From contig NZ_BMTV01000012.1 of assembly GCF_014649855.1 (NCBI RefSeq), positions 1 to 64,000 of the forward strand: 64,000 nucleotides of DNA, given 5' to 3'. The position numbers and the translations under genes were made by a program. Below are positions 7,622-16,265 of the stretch, in pieces; position 1 is the first letter of the stretch, and each line of letters opens with the position of its first letter. The stretch comes from Streptomyces roseolus. GTDB taxonomy: Bacteria > Actinomycetota > Actinomycetes > Streptomycetales > Streptomycetaceae. Below the pieces are notes generated by a model, which had not been told where the DNA came from, did no database searches, and worked only from the letters and a program-made list of their open reading frames with translations.

Positions 7622-8242
7622 TCAGCCCCGTCGGACCTCGGCCAGGTCCGCGTACAGGATGATGTTGTCCGGCCGGTGGCCGTCGGCGAGTTCGCCGCCG
7701 CAGGTGATCAGGCGCAGCTCGGGCCCGCGGGTGTCGCCGTAGACCTTCCCGGTCGGGAAGGCGTCCTTGTCGACCTGCTCCAGCTCCCGGATCCGGAAGA
7801 CGGCGACGCTGTCGTCGGCCCGGGTCACGGTGATCGTGTCGCCGACCCGGACCTTGGCGACGTCCTTCAGCACGGCGGGCCCGCGCTCGGTGTCGAAGTG
7901 CCCGATGAGGACGGCGGGGCCGGTCTGGCCGGGCGTGACGCCCTTGCCGTACCAGCCGATCCGCTCGGCCTGGGCGACCGACGGCACCTCGACGGTCCCG
8001 TCGGCGTTCAGCCCGAGCTCCGGGATCCCGCGCGCGTCCACGCCGGCCGACGGCAGTTCGACCCGCACGGGCAGCGAGCGGGCGAGCGGCTTCACGGGCG
8101 CGGCGGAGGGCGCCGGCGCGGCCGACTCCACGATCCGGGCGGGCGGGGTGACCGCGTCGGGCGCGCCCCCGGCCGAACAGCCGACGAGGGCGGCCGCGAG
8201 CAGGACGGCGGCGGTGGCGGTGGCGGTACGACGGCGGCGCAT
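7622..8242 (-). CDS. Class F sortase
   Basis: A 206-aa exported transpeptidase. The signal segment ends in a lipobox-like LVGCS (residues 19-23), so it may be a lipoprotein. The sortase triad is visible: His115 in LIGHFDT, Cys181 in LRLITCGG, and Arg190 in the HRPDNII stretch before the last strand. Class F sortases are actinobacterial and attach or process surface proteins. The neighbour just upstream on the same strand (8434-9951) encodes a large exported protein with a VPRGG motif, membrane helix and Arg tail, so the two probably act together (inference). Confidence 0.88.
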   Translation of the reverse strand: MRRRRTATATAAVLLAAALVGCSAGGAPDAVTPPARIVESAAPAPSAAPVKPLARSLPVRVELPSAGVDARGIPELGLNADGTVEVPSVAQAERIGWYGKGVTPGQTGPAVLIGHFDTERGPAVLKDVAKVRVGDTITVTRADDSVAVFRIRELEQVDKDAFPTGKVYGDTRGPELRLITCGGELADGHRPDNIILYADLAEVRRG

Positions 8243-8433
8243 GCGAGGGCTCCCGGGAGGACGGGGTGCGGCCGGCCGCCGCGTGGGACGCGACGGCCGG
8301 CCGGGGGTGGGGTGGAACGCTCCTGGCTCGGGTCAAGGGGCGGGGAGCGGGGCACGACGGTACGGCTCCGCCGCGGGGCGACGGGACGTACGAGGGGGCG
8401 GCACGGGCCCGCGGGCGGCGGGCCCGTACGGGG

Positions 8434-9951
8434 TCAGCCGCGGACGGCGGCGGTGCGGCGGCGCATCGCCAGGAAGCCGAGCCCGGCGGCGGTCAGCGCG
8501 GCGGCACCGGCGCCGGCGGCGACCAGCGTGCCGGAGCCCTCCTCGGCGGCGAGCTCGGCGCCGGCCGCGACGCCGCCCCGCGGGACGACGGAGGTCTGGC
8601 CGCCCTGGGCGGAGTTCTGCGGCGCGGAGGCGGAGGGGGCCGGGGCGGCGGGCTCGTCGCAGCCCTCGGGCAGGGCGGGGAAGGCGTTGTAGCGGTAGGG
8701 CGAGGCGCCGTCGTGACGCTGGCCGAGGCGCGGGGCGGCGGTGTCCGCGCCGTCGATGCGCAGACCGTTGGCCGCGTCGACGGGGTGGGCGCGGTCGACC
8801 CGGGACACCACGTCGTGCCGGGGGTCCTTGAGCACGGCCCAGGGGCCCTTCTCCAGGTCGTTGGTCATGACGAGGAGCCAGTCCGTGCCGTAGGAGGAAC
8901 GGATCTCCTGGGTGACGGTGCACTTCCCGATGACGTGCGGCCCGTCCACGACCTCCGCCGGCGGCGGGGTGACCGGCTGGGCGGCCACCGGCACGGGCGC
9001 GGCCTGCTTCGCGGAGCCCGGGATGTACGCGGCGAAGGTGCCGGGCGACTCCAGGACGACGACGGCCTTGCCGAAGAAGTAGACCTTGCGGTCCCCGGCG
9101 CGGAGGTAGATGAAGGTGTCGCCCGGGGCGGTGGCGGAGCGAAGGCCGTAGTGGCCGTCCTTCTCGTCGACCTCGACGAGCGTGCCGTCCGCGAGGCGGT
9201 AGCGGCCGGGCTTGGCGTCGGTGGCGTTGCCGATCCAGTTGTGGATCGAGCCGTCGGGGTTGAGGACGAGGTACTCGCCGTTGTCCTGGCCCGCGACGGC
9301 GCGGGTCACCGCGTGGAGCTCGCCGACCTGGCGGCCGTCGCGGAAGAGGACCGCGAAGTGGTTCTCCTCCTTGAGCTTGTAGATCCTGGCGACGGTGCCG
9401 GTGAGCAGCGTCTCGGTGCGGACCAGCGTGCCGTGCTCGGGGCCGGCCTCGACGGCGGTGACCTCGCCCTCGGCGTCCAGGGTCACGGCGTACCCGGCGA
9501 AGACCCCGGTGTCCGTGGCACCGTGGCCGCCGCCGGCCTTCAGCTCGCCCAGCACGCTGGTGCCGCGCAGGACGGTCGCGGTGAAGTACCGGTGCTGGGT
9601 GCCCTTGGCGTGGACCTTCGCCGTCAGACCGCCGTCGAGCTCCACGGTGCGGACCGGGGCGTCGGCGTCGGAAGCGGCCTCGGCGGCCGGGGCGGTGGTG
9701 GCAGGCGCCTCGGTGGCCGGGGCCTTGGTGGCCGGCGCGGTGGTGGCGGCAGCCGGCGCGGCGGTCTTCGCGGGGGCGGTCGCGGCGGCCTTCGCGGGCG
9801 TGGGCGCGGCGGCCTTCGCGGGAGCACTCGCGGCGGCCGTCGGCGCCGGGGCCGTACCGGCGGCGAAGGCGCTGCCCGCGGTGAGGACCGGAGCGGCGGC
9901 GACGCCGGCGACGAGCGCGGAGGCGAGGGCGGTGCGAAGAACGGTGCGCAT
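8434..9951 (-). CDS. Secreted surface protein with VPRGG-type C-terminal anchor
   Basis: A 505-aa protein that I cannot assign to a named family. A Sec signal peptide (about 1-31, ending SAFAAG) is followed by an Ala/Pro/Thr/Lys-rich repeat region (APAKAAA, APATEAPATT units, to about residue 100). A beta-rich ectodomain of about 340 residues comes next. The C-terminus has VPRGG (456-460), an Ala/Gly-rich linker, a membrane helix and the tail MRRR. This layout mimics sortase sorting signals but uses VPxGG instead of LPxTG. The ATG at 9951 follows GGGAG; an open frame further upstream lacks coding character. The class F sortase gene follows 191 bp downstream, suggesting an enzyme-substrate pair. 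Confidence 0.75.
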   Translation of the reverse strand: MRTVLRTALASALVAGVAAAPVLTAGSAFAAGTAPAPTAAASAPAKAAAPTPAKAAATAPAKTAAPAAATTAPATKAPATEAPATTAPAAEAASDADAPVRTVELDGGLTAKVHAKGTQHRYFTATVLRGTSVLGELKAGGGHGATDTGVFAGYAVTLDAEGEVTAVEAGPEHGTLVRTETLLTGTVARIYKLKEENHFAVLFRDGRQVGELHAVTRAVAGQDNGEYLVLNPDGSIHNWIGNATDAKPGRYRLADGTLVEVDEKDGHYGLRSATAPGDTFIYLRAGDRKVYFFGKAVVVLESPGTFAAYIPGSAKQAAPVPVAAQPVTPPPAEVVDGPHVIGKCTVTQEIRSSYGTDWLLVMTNDLEKGPWAVLKDPRHDVVSRVDRAHPVDAANGLRIDGADTAAPRLGQRHDGASPYRYNAFPALPEGCDEPAAPAPSASAPQNSAQGGQTSVVPRGGVAAGAELAAEEGSGTLVAAGAGAAALTAAGLGFLAMRRRTAAVRG

Positions 9952-10175
9952 AACGACTCCCGAGAAGGTTCGGTGGCGGACGAAGAAGAGCCGCATGCCT
10001 GGCTGATGTCTCGATCGGGGAGGGCCGGTGAGTTCTCGCTGGCTGCTGAGAAAGAATCTAGTGATCTTGTATGAGGGATCAGTCCGCTCCGTGTCACGGG
10101 CGCGTGACAGCCCCCGCGCACCCGACGGGCGTGACGGCGCGAGACGCACGACACCCCTCCCCCGGCGCCCTCCCC

Positions 10176-10205
10176 TGTACAGTTCGCTACGCGCGTAGAT
10201 ATGCT
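10176..10205 (+). promoter_or_regulatory. deoC promoter
   Basis: -35 TGTACA (10176-10181), an 18-bp spacer and -10 TATGCT (10200-10205). The -10 ends 6 nt before a GTG at 10212, so the transcript may be leaderless. The spacer contains operator B. Confidence 0.6.
10186..10199. promoter_or_regulatory. Operator B of the nucleoside-salvage regulon (deoC)
   Basis: GCTACGCGCGTAGA, a 13/14 match to the shared palindrome, fills the spacer between the deoC -35 and -10 elements and abuts the -10. This is a classic position for steric repression. Confidence 0.8.
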
Positions 10206-10217
10206 GGACTGGTGACC

Positions 10218-11177
10218 ATGCCCACCACTGCATCCGCAGCAGCAGCTTTCGCCGACGTGACCGCGTCCGAGAGCACGCTGCGCCGCTTCCTCCACGGGCT
10301 GCCCGGCGTCGACGCCGTGGGCTTGGAGGCGCGCGCCGCGTCCCTCGGCACCCGCTCGATCAAGACCACGGCCAAGGCCTACGCCATCGACCTGGCCATC
10401 TCCATGATCGACCTGACGACGCTCGAAGGCGCGGACACCCCGGGCAAGGTCCGGGCCCTCGCCGCCAAGGCCGTCCACCCCGATCCGACCGACCGCACGA
10501 CCCCGACGACCGCCGCCGTCTGCGTCTACCCCGACATGGTGGCCACCGCCAAGGCCGCCCTCGCGGGCTCGGACGTCAAGGTCGCCTCGGTCGCCACCGC
10601 CTTCCCGGCGGGCCGCGCCGCCCTCCCCGTGAAGCTGGCCGACACCGCCGACGCGATCGCCGCGGGCGCGGACGAGATCGACATGGTCATCGACCGCGGC
10701 GCCTTCCTCGCCGGCCGGTACCTGGAGGTCTTCGAGCAGATCGCCGCCGTCAAGGCGGAGTGCGGCGACAGGGCCCGCCTCAAGGTGATCTTCGAGACCG
10801 GCGAGCTGTCCACCTACGACAACATCCGCCGCGCCTCCTGGCTCGGCATGATGGCCGGCGCCGACTTCATCAAGACCTCGACCGGCAAGGTCGCGGTCAA
10901 CGCCACCCCGGCGAACACCCTCCTCATGCTGGAGGCGGTGCGCGACTTCCGCGCCCAGACCGGCGTGCAGATCGGCGTGAAGCCGGCCGGCGGCATCCGC
11001 AACACCAAGGAAGCCATCAAGTTCCTGGTGCTGGTCAACGAGACCGCCGGCGCGGACTGGCTGGACAGCCACTGGTTCCGCTTCGGCGCCTCCAGCCTGC
11101 TCAACGACCTGCTGATGCAGCGCCAGAAGATGGCCACCGGCCACTACTCCGGCCCCGATTACGTGACGGTGGACTGA
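10218..11177 (+). CDS. deoC: Deoxyribose-phosphate aldolase
   Basis: A 319-aa class I aldolase that cleaves 2-deoxyribose-5-phosphate to acetaldehyde and glyceraldehyde-3-phosphate, the last step of deoxynucleoside catabolism. The Schiff-base lysine is Lys219 in FIKTSTGK. The proton-relay Lys is in VKPAGGIR, and AGADEIDMVID carries conserved acidic residues. The Ala-rich first 15 residues precede the domain. The ATG at 10218 is used here. The GTG at 10212, two codons earlier, lies 6 nt after a -10 hexamer and may be the true start of a leaderless message. Operator B lies in the promoter, and aldehyde dehydrogenase genes follow 5 nt later. Confidence 0.95.
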   Translation: MPTTASAAAAFADVTASESTLRRFLHGLPGVDAVGLEARAASLGTRSIKTTAKAYAIDLAISMIDLTTLEGADTPGKVRALAAKAVHPDPTDRTTPTTAAVCVYPDMVATAKAALAGSDVKVASVATAFPAGRAALPVKLADTADAIAAGADEIDMVIDRGAFLAGRYLEVFEQIAAVKAECGDRARLKVIFETGELSTYDNIRRASWLGMMAGADFIKTSTGKVAVNATPANTLLMLEAVRDFRAQTGVQIGVKPAGGIRNTKEAIKFLVLVNETAGADWLDSHWFRFGASSLLNDLLMQRQKMATGHYSGPDYVTVD

Positions 11178-11182
11178 TCGAC

Positions 11183-12619
11183 ATGACCTCCCCCTTCGAG
11201 TACGCCCCCGCGCCCGAGTCGCGCGCGGTCGTCGACATCGCCCCGAGCTACGGCCTGTTCATCGACGGCGAGTTCACCGACGCGGCCGACGGCAAGGTCT
11301 TCAAGACCGTCTCCCCCTCCACCGAGGAGGTCCTCTCCGAGATCGCCCAGGCGGGCGAGGCGGACGTGGACCGCGCGGTGAAGGCGGCCCGCCGGGCCTT
11401 CGAGAAGTGGTCCGCGCTGCCCGGCTCCGAGCGCGCCAAGTACCTCTTCCGGATCGCCCGGATCATCCAGGAGCGCAGCCGCGAGCTGGCCGTCCTGGAG
11501 ACCCTGGACAACGGCAAGCCGATCAAGGAGACCCGCGACGCGGACCTCCCCCTGGTCGCCGCGCACTTCTTCTACTACGCGGGCTGGGCCGACAAGCTCG
11601 ACCACGCGGGCTTCGGCGCGGACCCGCGCCCGCTCGGCGTGGCCGGCCAGGTCATCCCGTGGAACTTCCCGCTGCTCATGCTGGCGTGGAAGATCGCCCC
11701 GGCGCTCGCGACCGGCAACACGGTCGTCCTGAAGCCCGCCGAGACGACCCCGCTCTCCGCCCTGTTCTTCGCGGACGTCTGCCGCCAGGCCGGCCTGCCG
11801 AAGGGCGTCGTCAACATCCTCCCCGGGTACGGCGACACCGGCGCCGCCCTCGTCGCGCACCCCGACGTGAACAAGGTCGCCTTCACCGGCTCGACCGCCG
11901 TCGGCAAGCGGATCGCCCGCACGGTCGCCGGCACCGACAAGAAGCTCACCCTGGAGCTCGGCGGCAAGGGCGCCAACATCGTCTTCGACGACGCGCCGAT
12001 CGACCAGGCCGTCGAGGGCATCGTCAACGGCATCTTCTTCAACCAGGGCCAGGTCTGCTGCGCGGGCTCCCGCCTCCTGGTCCAGGAGTCGATCCAGGAC
12101 GAGCTCCTGGACAGCCTCAAGCGCCGCCTGTCGACGCTCCGCCTCGGCGACCCGCTCGACAAGAACACCGACATCGGCGCCATCAACTCCGAGGAGCAGC
12201 TGAGCCGCATCACCTCGCTGGTGGAGCAGGGCGAGGCGGAGGGCGCCGAGCGCTGGACCGCCGCCTGCGACCTCCCGGAGGCCGGCTACTGGTTCGCCCC
12301 GACGCTCTTCACGAACGTCACGCAGGCGCACACCATCGCCCGCGACGAGGTCTTCGGCCCGGTCCTCTCCGTCCTCACCTTCCGCACCCCGGACGAGGCC
12401 GTCGCCAAGGCCAACAACAGCCAGTACGGCCTCTCCGCCGGCATCTGGACGGAGAAGGGCTCCCGCATCCTGGCGGTCGCGAACAAGCTCCGCGCCGGTG
12501 TCGTCTGGGCCAACACGTTCAACAAGTTCGACCCGACCTCGCCCTTCGGCGGCTACAAGGAGTCGGGCTTCGGCCGCGAGGGCGGCCGCCACGGTCTGGA
12601 GGCCTACCTCGATGTCTGA
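11183..12619 (+). CDS. Aldehyde dehydrogenase (catalytic member of the pair)
   Basis: A 478-aa NAD(P)-dependent aldehyde dehydrogenase. Glu258 lies in LTLELGGKGAN, the nucleophile is Cys292 in GQVCCAGSR, the cofactor loop is FTGSTAVGK, and the C-terminal NKFDPTSPFGGYKESGFGREGG is intact. It begins 5 nt after deoC, and its end overlaps the next gene by 8 nt, so the three are one operon. The acetaldehyde released by DeoC is the likely substrate (inference from context). The N-terminal FIDGEFTDAADGKVF and the partner gene resemble the ALDH16 arrangement. Confidence 0.92.
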   Translation: MTSPFEYAPAPESRAVVDIAPSYGLFIDGEFTDAADGKVFKTVSPSTEEVLSEIAQAGEADVDRAVKAARRAFEKWSALPGSERAKYLFRIARIIQERSRELAVLETLDNGKPIKETRDADLPLVAAHFFYYAGWADKLDHAGFGADPRPLGVAGQVIPWNFPLLMLAWKIAPALATGNTVVLKPAETTPLSALFFADVCRQAGLPKGVVNILPGYGDTGAALVAHPDVNKVAFTGSTAVGKRIARTVAGTDKKLTLELGGKGANIVFDDAPIDQAVEGIVNGIFFNQGQVCCAGSRLLVQESIQDELLDSLKRRLSTLRLGDPLDKNTDIGAINSEEQLSRITSLVEQGEAEGAERWTAACDLPEAGYWFAPTLFTNVTQAHTIARDEVFGPVLSVLTFRTPDEAVAKANNSQYGLSAGIWTEKGSRILAVANKLRAGVVWANTFNKFDPTSPFGGYKESGFGREGGRHGLEAYLDV

Positions 12620-13502
12620 GCAGACCCGACTCTCCGTCTTCAAGACCTACAAGCTGTACGTCGGGGGCAAGTTCCCCCGCTCCGAGAGCGGCCGGGTGTA
12701 CGAGGTGACCGACTCCAAGGGCAACTGGCTGGCGAACGCCCCCCTCTCCTCCCGCAAGGACGCCCGCGACGCGGTCGTCGCCGCCCGCAAGGCGCAGGGC
12801 GGCTGGGCGGGCGCGACCGCGTACCTGCGCGGCCAGATCCTCTACCGCGTCGCCGAGATGCTGGAGGGCCGCCGGGACCAGTTCGTCCGGGAGGTCGCGG
12901 ACGCCGAGGGCCTGTCGAAGTCGAAGGCGGCGGCCCAGGTGGACGCCGCGATCGACCGCTGGGTCTGGTACGCGGGCTGGACCGACAAGATCGCCCAGGT
13001 CGTCGGCGGCGCCAACCCGGTCGCGGGCCCCTTCTTCAACCTCTCCACCCCGGAGCCGACCGGCGTCGTCACCGTGATCGCCCCCCAGGAGTCGTCCTTC
13101 CTGGGCCTGGTCTCGGTGATCGCCCCGGTCATCGCGACCGGCAACACGGCCGTCGTCATCGCCTCGGAGAAGGCCCCGCTCCCCGCCCTCTCCCTGGGCG
13201 AGGTCCTGGCCACCTCCGACCTTCCCGGCGGCGTGGTCAACATCCTCTCCGGCAAGGCCTCCGAGATGGGCCCGCACCTCGCGGCCCACCTGGACGTCAA
13301 CGCGATCGACCTGACGGGCGCGGACGCCGACCTGGCCCGCGACCTGGAGATCGCGGCGGCGGAGAACCTGAAGCGCGTCCTGCGCCCCCGCACCGAGGAC
13401 TTCGCCGAGTCCCCCGGCACGGACCGCATGACCGCCTTCCTGGAGACGAAGACCGTCTGGCACCCCACGGGTTCGCTGGGCGCGAGCGGCTCCTCGTACT
13501 AG
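12612..13502 (+). CDS. Truncated, catalytically dead aldehyde dehydrogenase-like protein
   Basis: A 296-aa protein matching the N-terminal NAD-binding half of aldehyde dehydrogenases (KLYVGGKFPRSESGRVYEV, ISPLS-like segments, TGVVTVIAPQESSFLGLVSV, ATGNTAVVIASEKAPL). It ends where the catalytic domain should start, so the Cys and the ELGGK Glu are missing. Its first 8 nt overlap the preceding active gene, indicating translational coupling. The same pairing of active and dead domains exists as one chain in ALDH16 proteins, so this is probably a structural partner and not a pseudogene. A clean terminator follows 9 nt after the stop. Confidence 0.82.
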   Translation: MSEQTRLSVFKTYKLYVGGKFPRSESGRVYEVTDSKGNWLANAPLSSRKDARDAVVAARKAQGGWAGATAYLRGQILYRVAEMLEGRRDQFVREVADAEGLSKSKAAAQVDAAIDRWVWYAGWTDKIAQVVGGANPVAGPFFNLSTPEPTGVVTVIAPQESSFLGLVSVIAPVIATGNTAVVIASEKAPLPALSLGEVLATSDLPGGVVNILSGKASEMGPHLAAHLDVNAIDLTGADADLARDLEIAAAENLKRVLRPRTEDFAESPGTDRMTAFLETKTVWHPTGSLGASGSSY

Positions 13503-13511
13503 CACCGCTCC

Positions 13512-13546
13512 GCAAGGCCCCCGGGTTCCGCACCCGGGGGCCTTGC
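13512..13546 (+). terminator. Terminator of the deoC-aldehyde dehydrogenase operon
   Basis: Perfect 15-bp stem (13512-13526 with 13532-13546) and a 5-nt loop, 9 nt after the stop codon. Confidence 0.9.
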
Positions 13547-13577
13547 GCGTCCCCGCGATCGATCGCAAGATCCGGTC

Positions 13578-14978
13578 ATGCTGAGGGGATTGATCAAGGG
13601 GGACAACGCCTTCGTCCCGACGGCCGCGCTGCGCGTCGCCGTCCGGGGCGGGGTGGACGTCGCGGCGCTGCTCGTGACGGAGCGGGGCAGGGTCCGCGGG
13701 GACGCCGACATCGTGTTCGACGGCGCGCCGGCGCACGTGTCGGGCGCGGTACGGCTGTCGCGCGGCGCGGACGGCGACGAGGAGGGCACGGTCCGGCTGG
13801 ACGCCGACCTCACGGCCGTCGAGGAGGGGATCGCCCGCGTCCTCGTCGTCGCGTCGACGGAGGAGGGCACGCTGCGGGACGCGCGCGGCCTGGCGGTGGA
13901 GGTCTTCGGGCCGGACGGCGGGACGGTCGTGGCGTACGAGGTCACCGACGCGGGCTCCGAGACGGCGATGGTCGTCGCGGAGCTGTACCGCCGCTCGGGC
14001 GGCTGGAAGTTCCGCGCGGTCGGCCAGGGGTACGCGGACGGGCTGACGGGCCTCGCGGTGGACCACGGGGTGGACCCCGGCGAGGAGCCGCAGGAGGTCG
14101 TGGAACGGCCCCCGGCCCAGGCCGCCCAGGCCCCGGCGGAGGCCCCGGCGGAGGCCCCGGCCGAGGGCGCGCGCCTCACCCGGGACCAGCTCCTGGACAT
14201 GACTCCGGAGCAGATCCGGGCCCTGGCGCAGGCCCGGACGCAGGCGCGGGCCCAGGAGCCCGGGACGGCGCCCGTCCCGCCCGTGCCGTCACCCGACCCG
14301 TCGGCCTGGGCGTGCGGGCCCGTCTTCGCGCCGAGGACCGTCACCGGCCGGCACAACGACGTGATCACCGTGAACGGCCTGCCGCCCGGTCCCGTCCTGG
14401 TCGAGCTGTCCGTGAAGGGCGACGGTTACACGGGGCTGTGGCCCCTCGACGACTCCAACGCCAAGGGGCGTTACCTCGTCAACAGCGGCGAGAAGGACTT
14501 CCGGGGCCGGGTGATCGCCACCGTCCCCGCGCACGGGCGGCTGCGCCTGCGGTTGGAGGCCGGCGGCTCCTGGGAGGTGCGGATCCTGCCCCTGGCGGAG
14601 GCCCGGCTCCTGTCGGAGGACCGGCTGGAGGGCTGGGGCCCCGACGTCCTGCTCCACACCCGGGGGACGGCCGACCTGACCTTCCGCTACAAGGGGAAGG
14701 ACAACTTCATCGTCCACCTCCACCGGCTGGCGGGGCACACCGACCCGACCACGCTTCCGGATCCCGGAAGGGTCGCGGTCAACGAGATCGGAGCCCGCAA
14801 GGAGACCCTGCCGCTGCCGGAGGGCCCGCTCCTCGTCCGTCTGTCGGCCGCCGACGGCCTGTGGGACGCGCGCCTGAAGGACGTGCGTCCCCACAGCGGC
14901 GGCCGGGACGCCGGCGTCCCGGCGAAGCTGCCCGCGGCGCGCAGGGCGCGGGGCTGGCTGCGCCGGGCGAGGGACTGA
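13578..14978 (+). CDS. TerD-like domain protein
   Basis: A 466-aa protein. Residues 1-165 resemble the TerD/TerZ stress-response fold: MLRGLIKGDNAFVP start, VDVAALLVTERGRV, SGAVRLSRGADGDEEG, and the ending SETAMVVAELYRRSGGWKFRAVGQGYADGL. A linker with EAPAEAPAEA repeats and a helical stretch (LTRDQLLDMTPEQIRALAQARTQ) follows. The C-terminal half (about 240-460) is a beta-rich duplicated module of unknown function. TerD proteins are linked to tellurite and stress responses and often bind Ca2+; nothing here fixes the role. CAAGAT 6 nt before the ATG suggests a leaderless message. Confidence 0.8.
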   Translation: MLRGLIKGDNAFVPTAALRVAVRGGVDVAALLVTERGRVRGDADIVFDGAPAHVSGAVRLSRGADGDEEGTVRLDADLTAVEEGIARVLVVASTEEGTLRDARGLAVEVFGPDGGTVVAYEVTDAGSETAMVVAELYRRSGGWKFRAVGQGYADGLTGLAVDHGVDPGEEPQEVVERPPAQAAQAPAEAPAEAPAEGARLTRDQLLDMTPEQIRALAQARTQARAQEPGTAPVPPVPSPDPSAWACGPVFAPRTVTGRHNDVITVNGLPPGPVLVELSVKGDGYTGLWPLDDSNAKGRYLVNSGEKDFRGRVIATVPAHGRLRLRLEAGGSWEVRILPLAEARLLSEDRLEGWGPDVLLHTRGTADLTFRYKGKDNFIVHLHRLAGHTDPTTLPDPGRVAVNEIGARKETLPLPEGPLLVRLSAADGLWDARLKDVRPHSGGRDAGVPAKLPAARRARGWLRRARD

Positions 14979-14988
14979 GCCCGCCCGG

Positions 14989-15393
14989 CTACGGCAGCAG
15001 CTTCTGCGTCAGCGGACCGGCGACCGGCAGGTCCGCGACCGCGCCGCCCTGGGTGACGTGGTCGGTGACGAGGTGCGTGCCGACCGGCTTGAAGTCGGCG
15101 ACCTGGGTGCCGATGCCGTTGGCGAGCGGGTCGACGCCGGTCTTGGCCAGGGGGTCCAGCTGGAGCCGGGTCAGCGGGCCGACCCCGTGGGTGACGCCGG
15201 ACAGCGCGCCCGCCCCGGCCGCCGCGGCGTCCGTGCGGGTCAGCGAGTCCACCGGCAGCGGCACGGCGGCGCCCGGCACGGCCTGGGCGGCGGCGGCCGC
15301 CCCGAACACGGCGGCGCCGGCCGCGGTGACGCCGAGGCCTGCCTTGAACAGGAGGCCGCGACGGGGGTGCTTCGGCTCTGCGTGACGCGCCAT
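14989..15393 (-). CDS. Small secreted protein of unknown function
   Basis: A 134-aa protein, ATG at 15393 preceded by GGAAGGA. A basic N-terminus (MARHAEPKHPRRGLLFK) and a hydrophobic Ala/Gly stretch form a Sec or Tat-like signal, probably cleaved after AAAAQA. The mature part has repeated PLxxxG-type turns (DPLAKTGVDPLANG) like other small Streptomyces envelope proteins, including the one at 20953-21327. It is convergent with the TerD-like gene, with 10 nt between stops. I do not recognise the family. Confidence 0.7.
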   Translation of the reverse strand: MARHAEPKHPRRGLLFKAGLGVTAAGAAVFGAAAAAQAVPGAAVPLPVDSLTRTDAAAAGAGALSGVTHGVGPLTRLQLDPLAKTGVDPLANGIGTQVADFKPVGTHLVTDHVTQGGAVADLPVAGPLTQKLLP

Positions 15394-15511
15394 GGAGTTC
15401 CTTCCGGGGGGTGAGCGGGCGGCCACCGACAGTAGTGGAGGTGTGATGCTCGATACCAACGGACCTCCTCGGTGGTCCCCTGGACGGGGTAATGCCTCAC
15501 ACTGGTGTCCC

Positions 15512-16147
15512 GTGAGTTCCCAACCGATCCCGACCCGGGTCGTCCTGCTCGCGGGCCCCTCCGGCTCCGGCAAGTCGTCCCTCGCCGCCGTCACCGGCCT
15601 CCCGGTCCTGCGCCTCGACGACTTCTACAAGGAGGCCGGCGACCCGTCGCTCCCGCTCGTCGAAGGAAGCGGTGACGTCGACTGGGACTCCCCCCGCTCC
15701 TGGGACGCGGACACCGCCGTCGCCGCGATCGTCGAGCTGTGCCGCACGGGCCGCACCGACGTCCCGGTGTACGACATCGCCAGCAGCTCCCGCACCGGCA
15801 GCGAACGCCTCGACATCGGACGGACCCCGCTCTTCGTCGCCGAGGGCATCTTCGCCGCCGAGATCGTCACCCGCTGCCGGGAGCTCGACGTGCTCGCCGA
15901 CGCGCTCTGCCTGCGCGGCCGCCCGTCCACCACCTTTCGCCGCCGCCTCCTGCGCGATCTGCGGGAGGGCCGGAAGTCGGTGCCGATGCTGCTGCGCCGC
16001 GGCTGGCGCCTGATGCGCGCCGAGCGGGCCATCGTCGCCCGCCAGACCGCGCTCGGCGCCCACCCGTGCGCCAAGCCGGAGGCCCTCGGCCGCCTCGCCG
16101 CCGCGGCGGCGGGCCGTCACCGGACCCCGGCGGGCAGCACCACGTGA
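15512..16147 (+). CDS. Uridine kinase-like P-loop NTPase
   Basis: A 211-aa protein with a Walker A motif GPSGSGKSS near residue 16 and the DDFYKE segment that follows it in uridine/cytidine kinases. WDSPRSWD matches the nucleoside-binding region, and FVAEGIFA corresponds to the Walker B strand. Members phosphorylate uridine or cytidine to UMP/CMP, which would fit the salvage theme, but no shared operator lies upstream. The GTG at 15512 was chosen as the nearest start to the conserved strand. No clear ribosome binding site is visible, so the start is uncertain. Confidence 0.78.
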   Translation: MSSQPIPTRVVLLAGPSGSGKSSLAAVTGLPVLRLDDFYKEAGDPSLPLVEGSGDVDWDSPRSWDADTAVAAIVELCRTGRTDVPVYDIASSSRTGSERLDIGRTPLFVAEGIFAAEIVTRCRELDVLADALCLRGRPSTTFRRRLLRDLREGRKSVPMLLRRGWRLMRAERAIVARQTALGAHPCAKPEALGRLAAAAAGRHRTPAGSTT

Positions 16148-16153
16148 CACGAC

Positions 16154-16197
16154 GGAGCGGGCCGCACGAGACCCCCCGGACTCGTACGACCCGCTCC
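16154..16197 (+). terminator. Terminator between the convergent kinase-like gene and sigQ
   Basis: 17-bp inverted repeat (16154-16170 with 16181-16197) with two G-T type mismatches and a 10-nt loop, just after the kinase-like stop. It can serve both convergent genes. Confidence 0.8.
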
Positions 16198-16265
16198 GCT
16201 TTCCTTCAGGCCCCTGTTTCCCCCCGCGGGGCCTCCCCCGTGCTTCCCCCGTGTCCCCCCGATCC

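Noticed and set aside
10071..10217. Longer deoC start at 10071
   Set aside because: The added residues cross the promoter and operator and have no similarity to aldolases.
12612..13502. Truncated aldehyde dehydrogenase as a random pseudogene
   Set aside because: The frame is clean, it overlaps the active gene, and it is followed at once by a proper terminator, which fits a maintained partner gene better.
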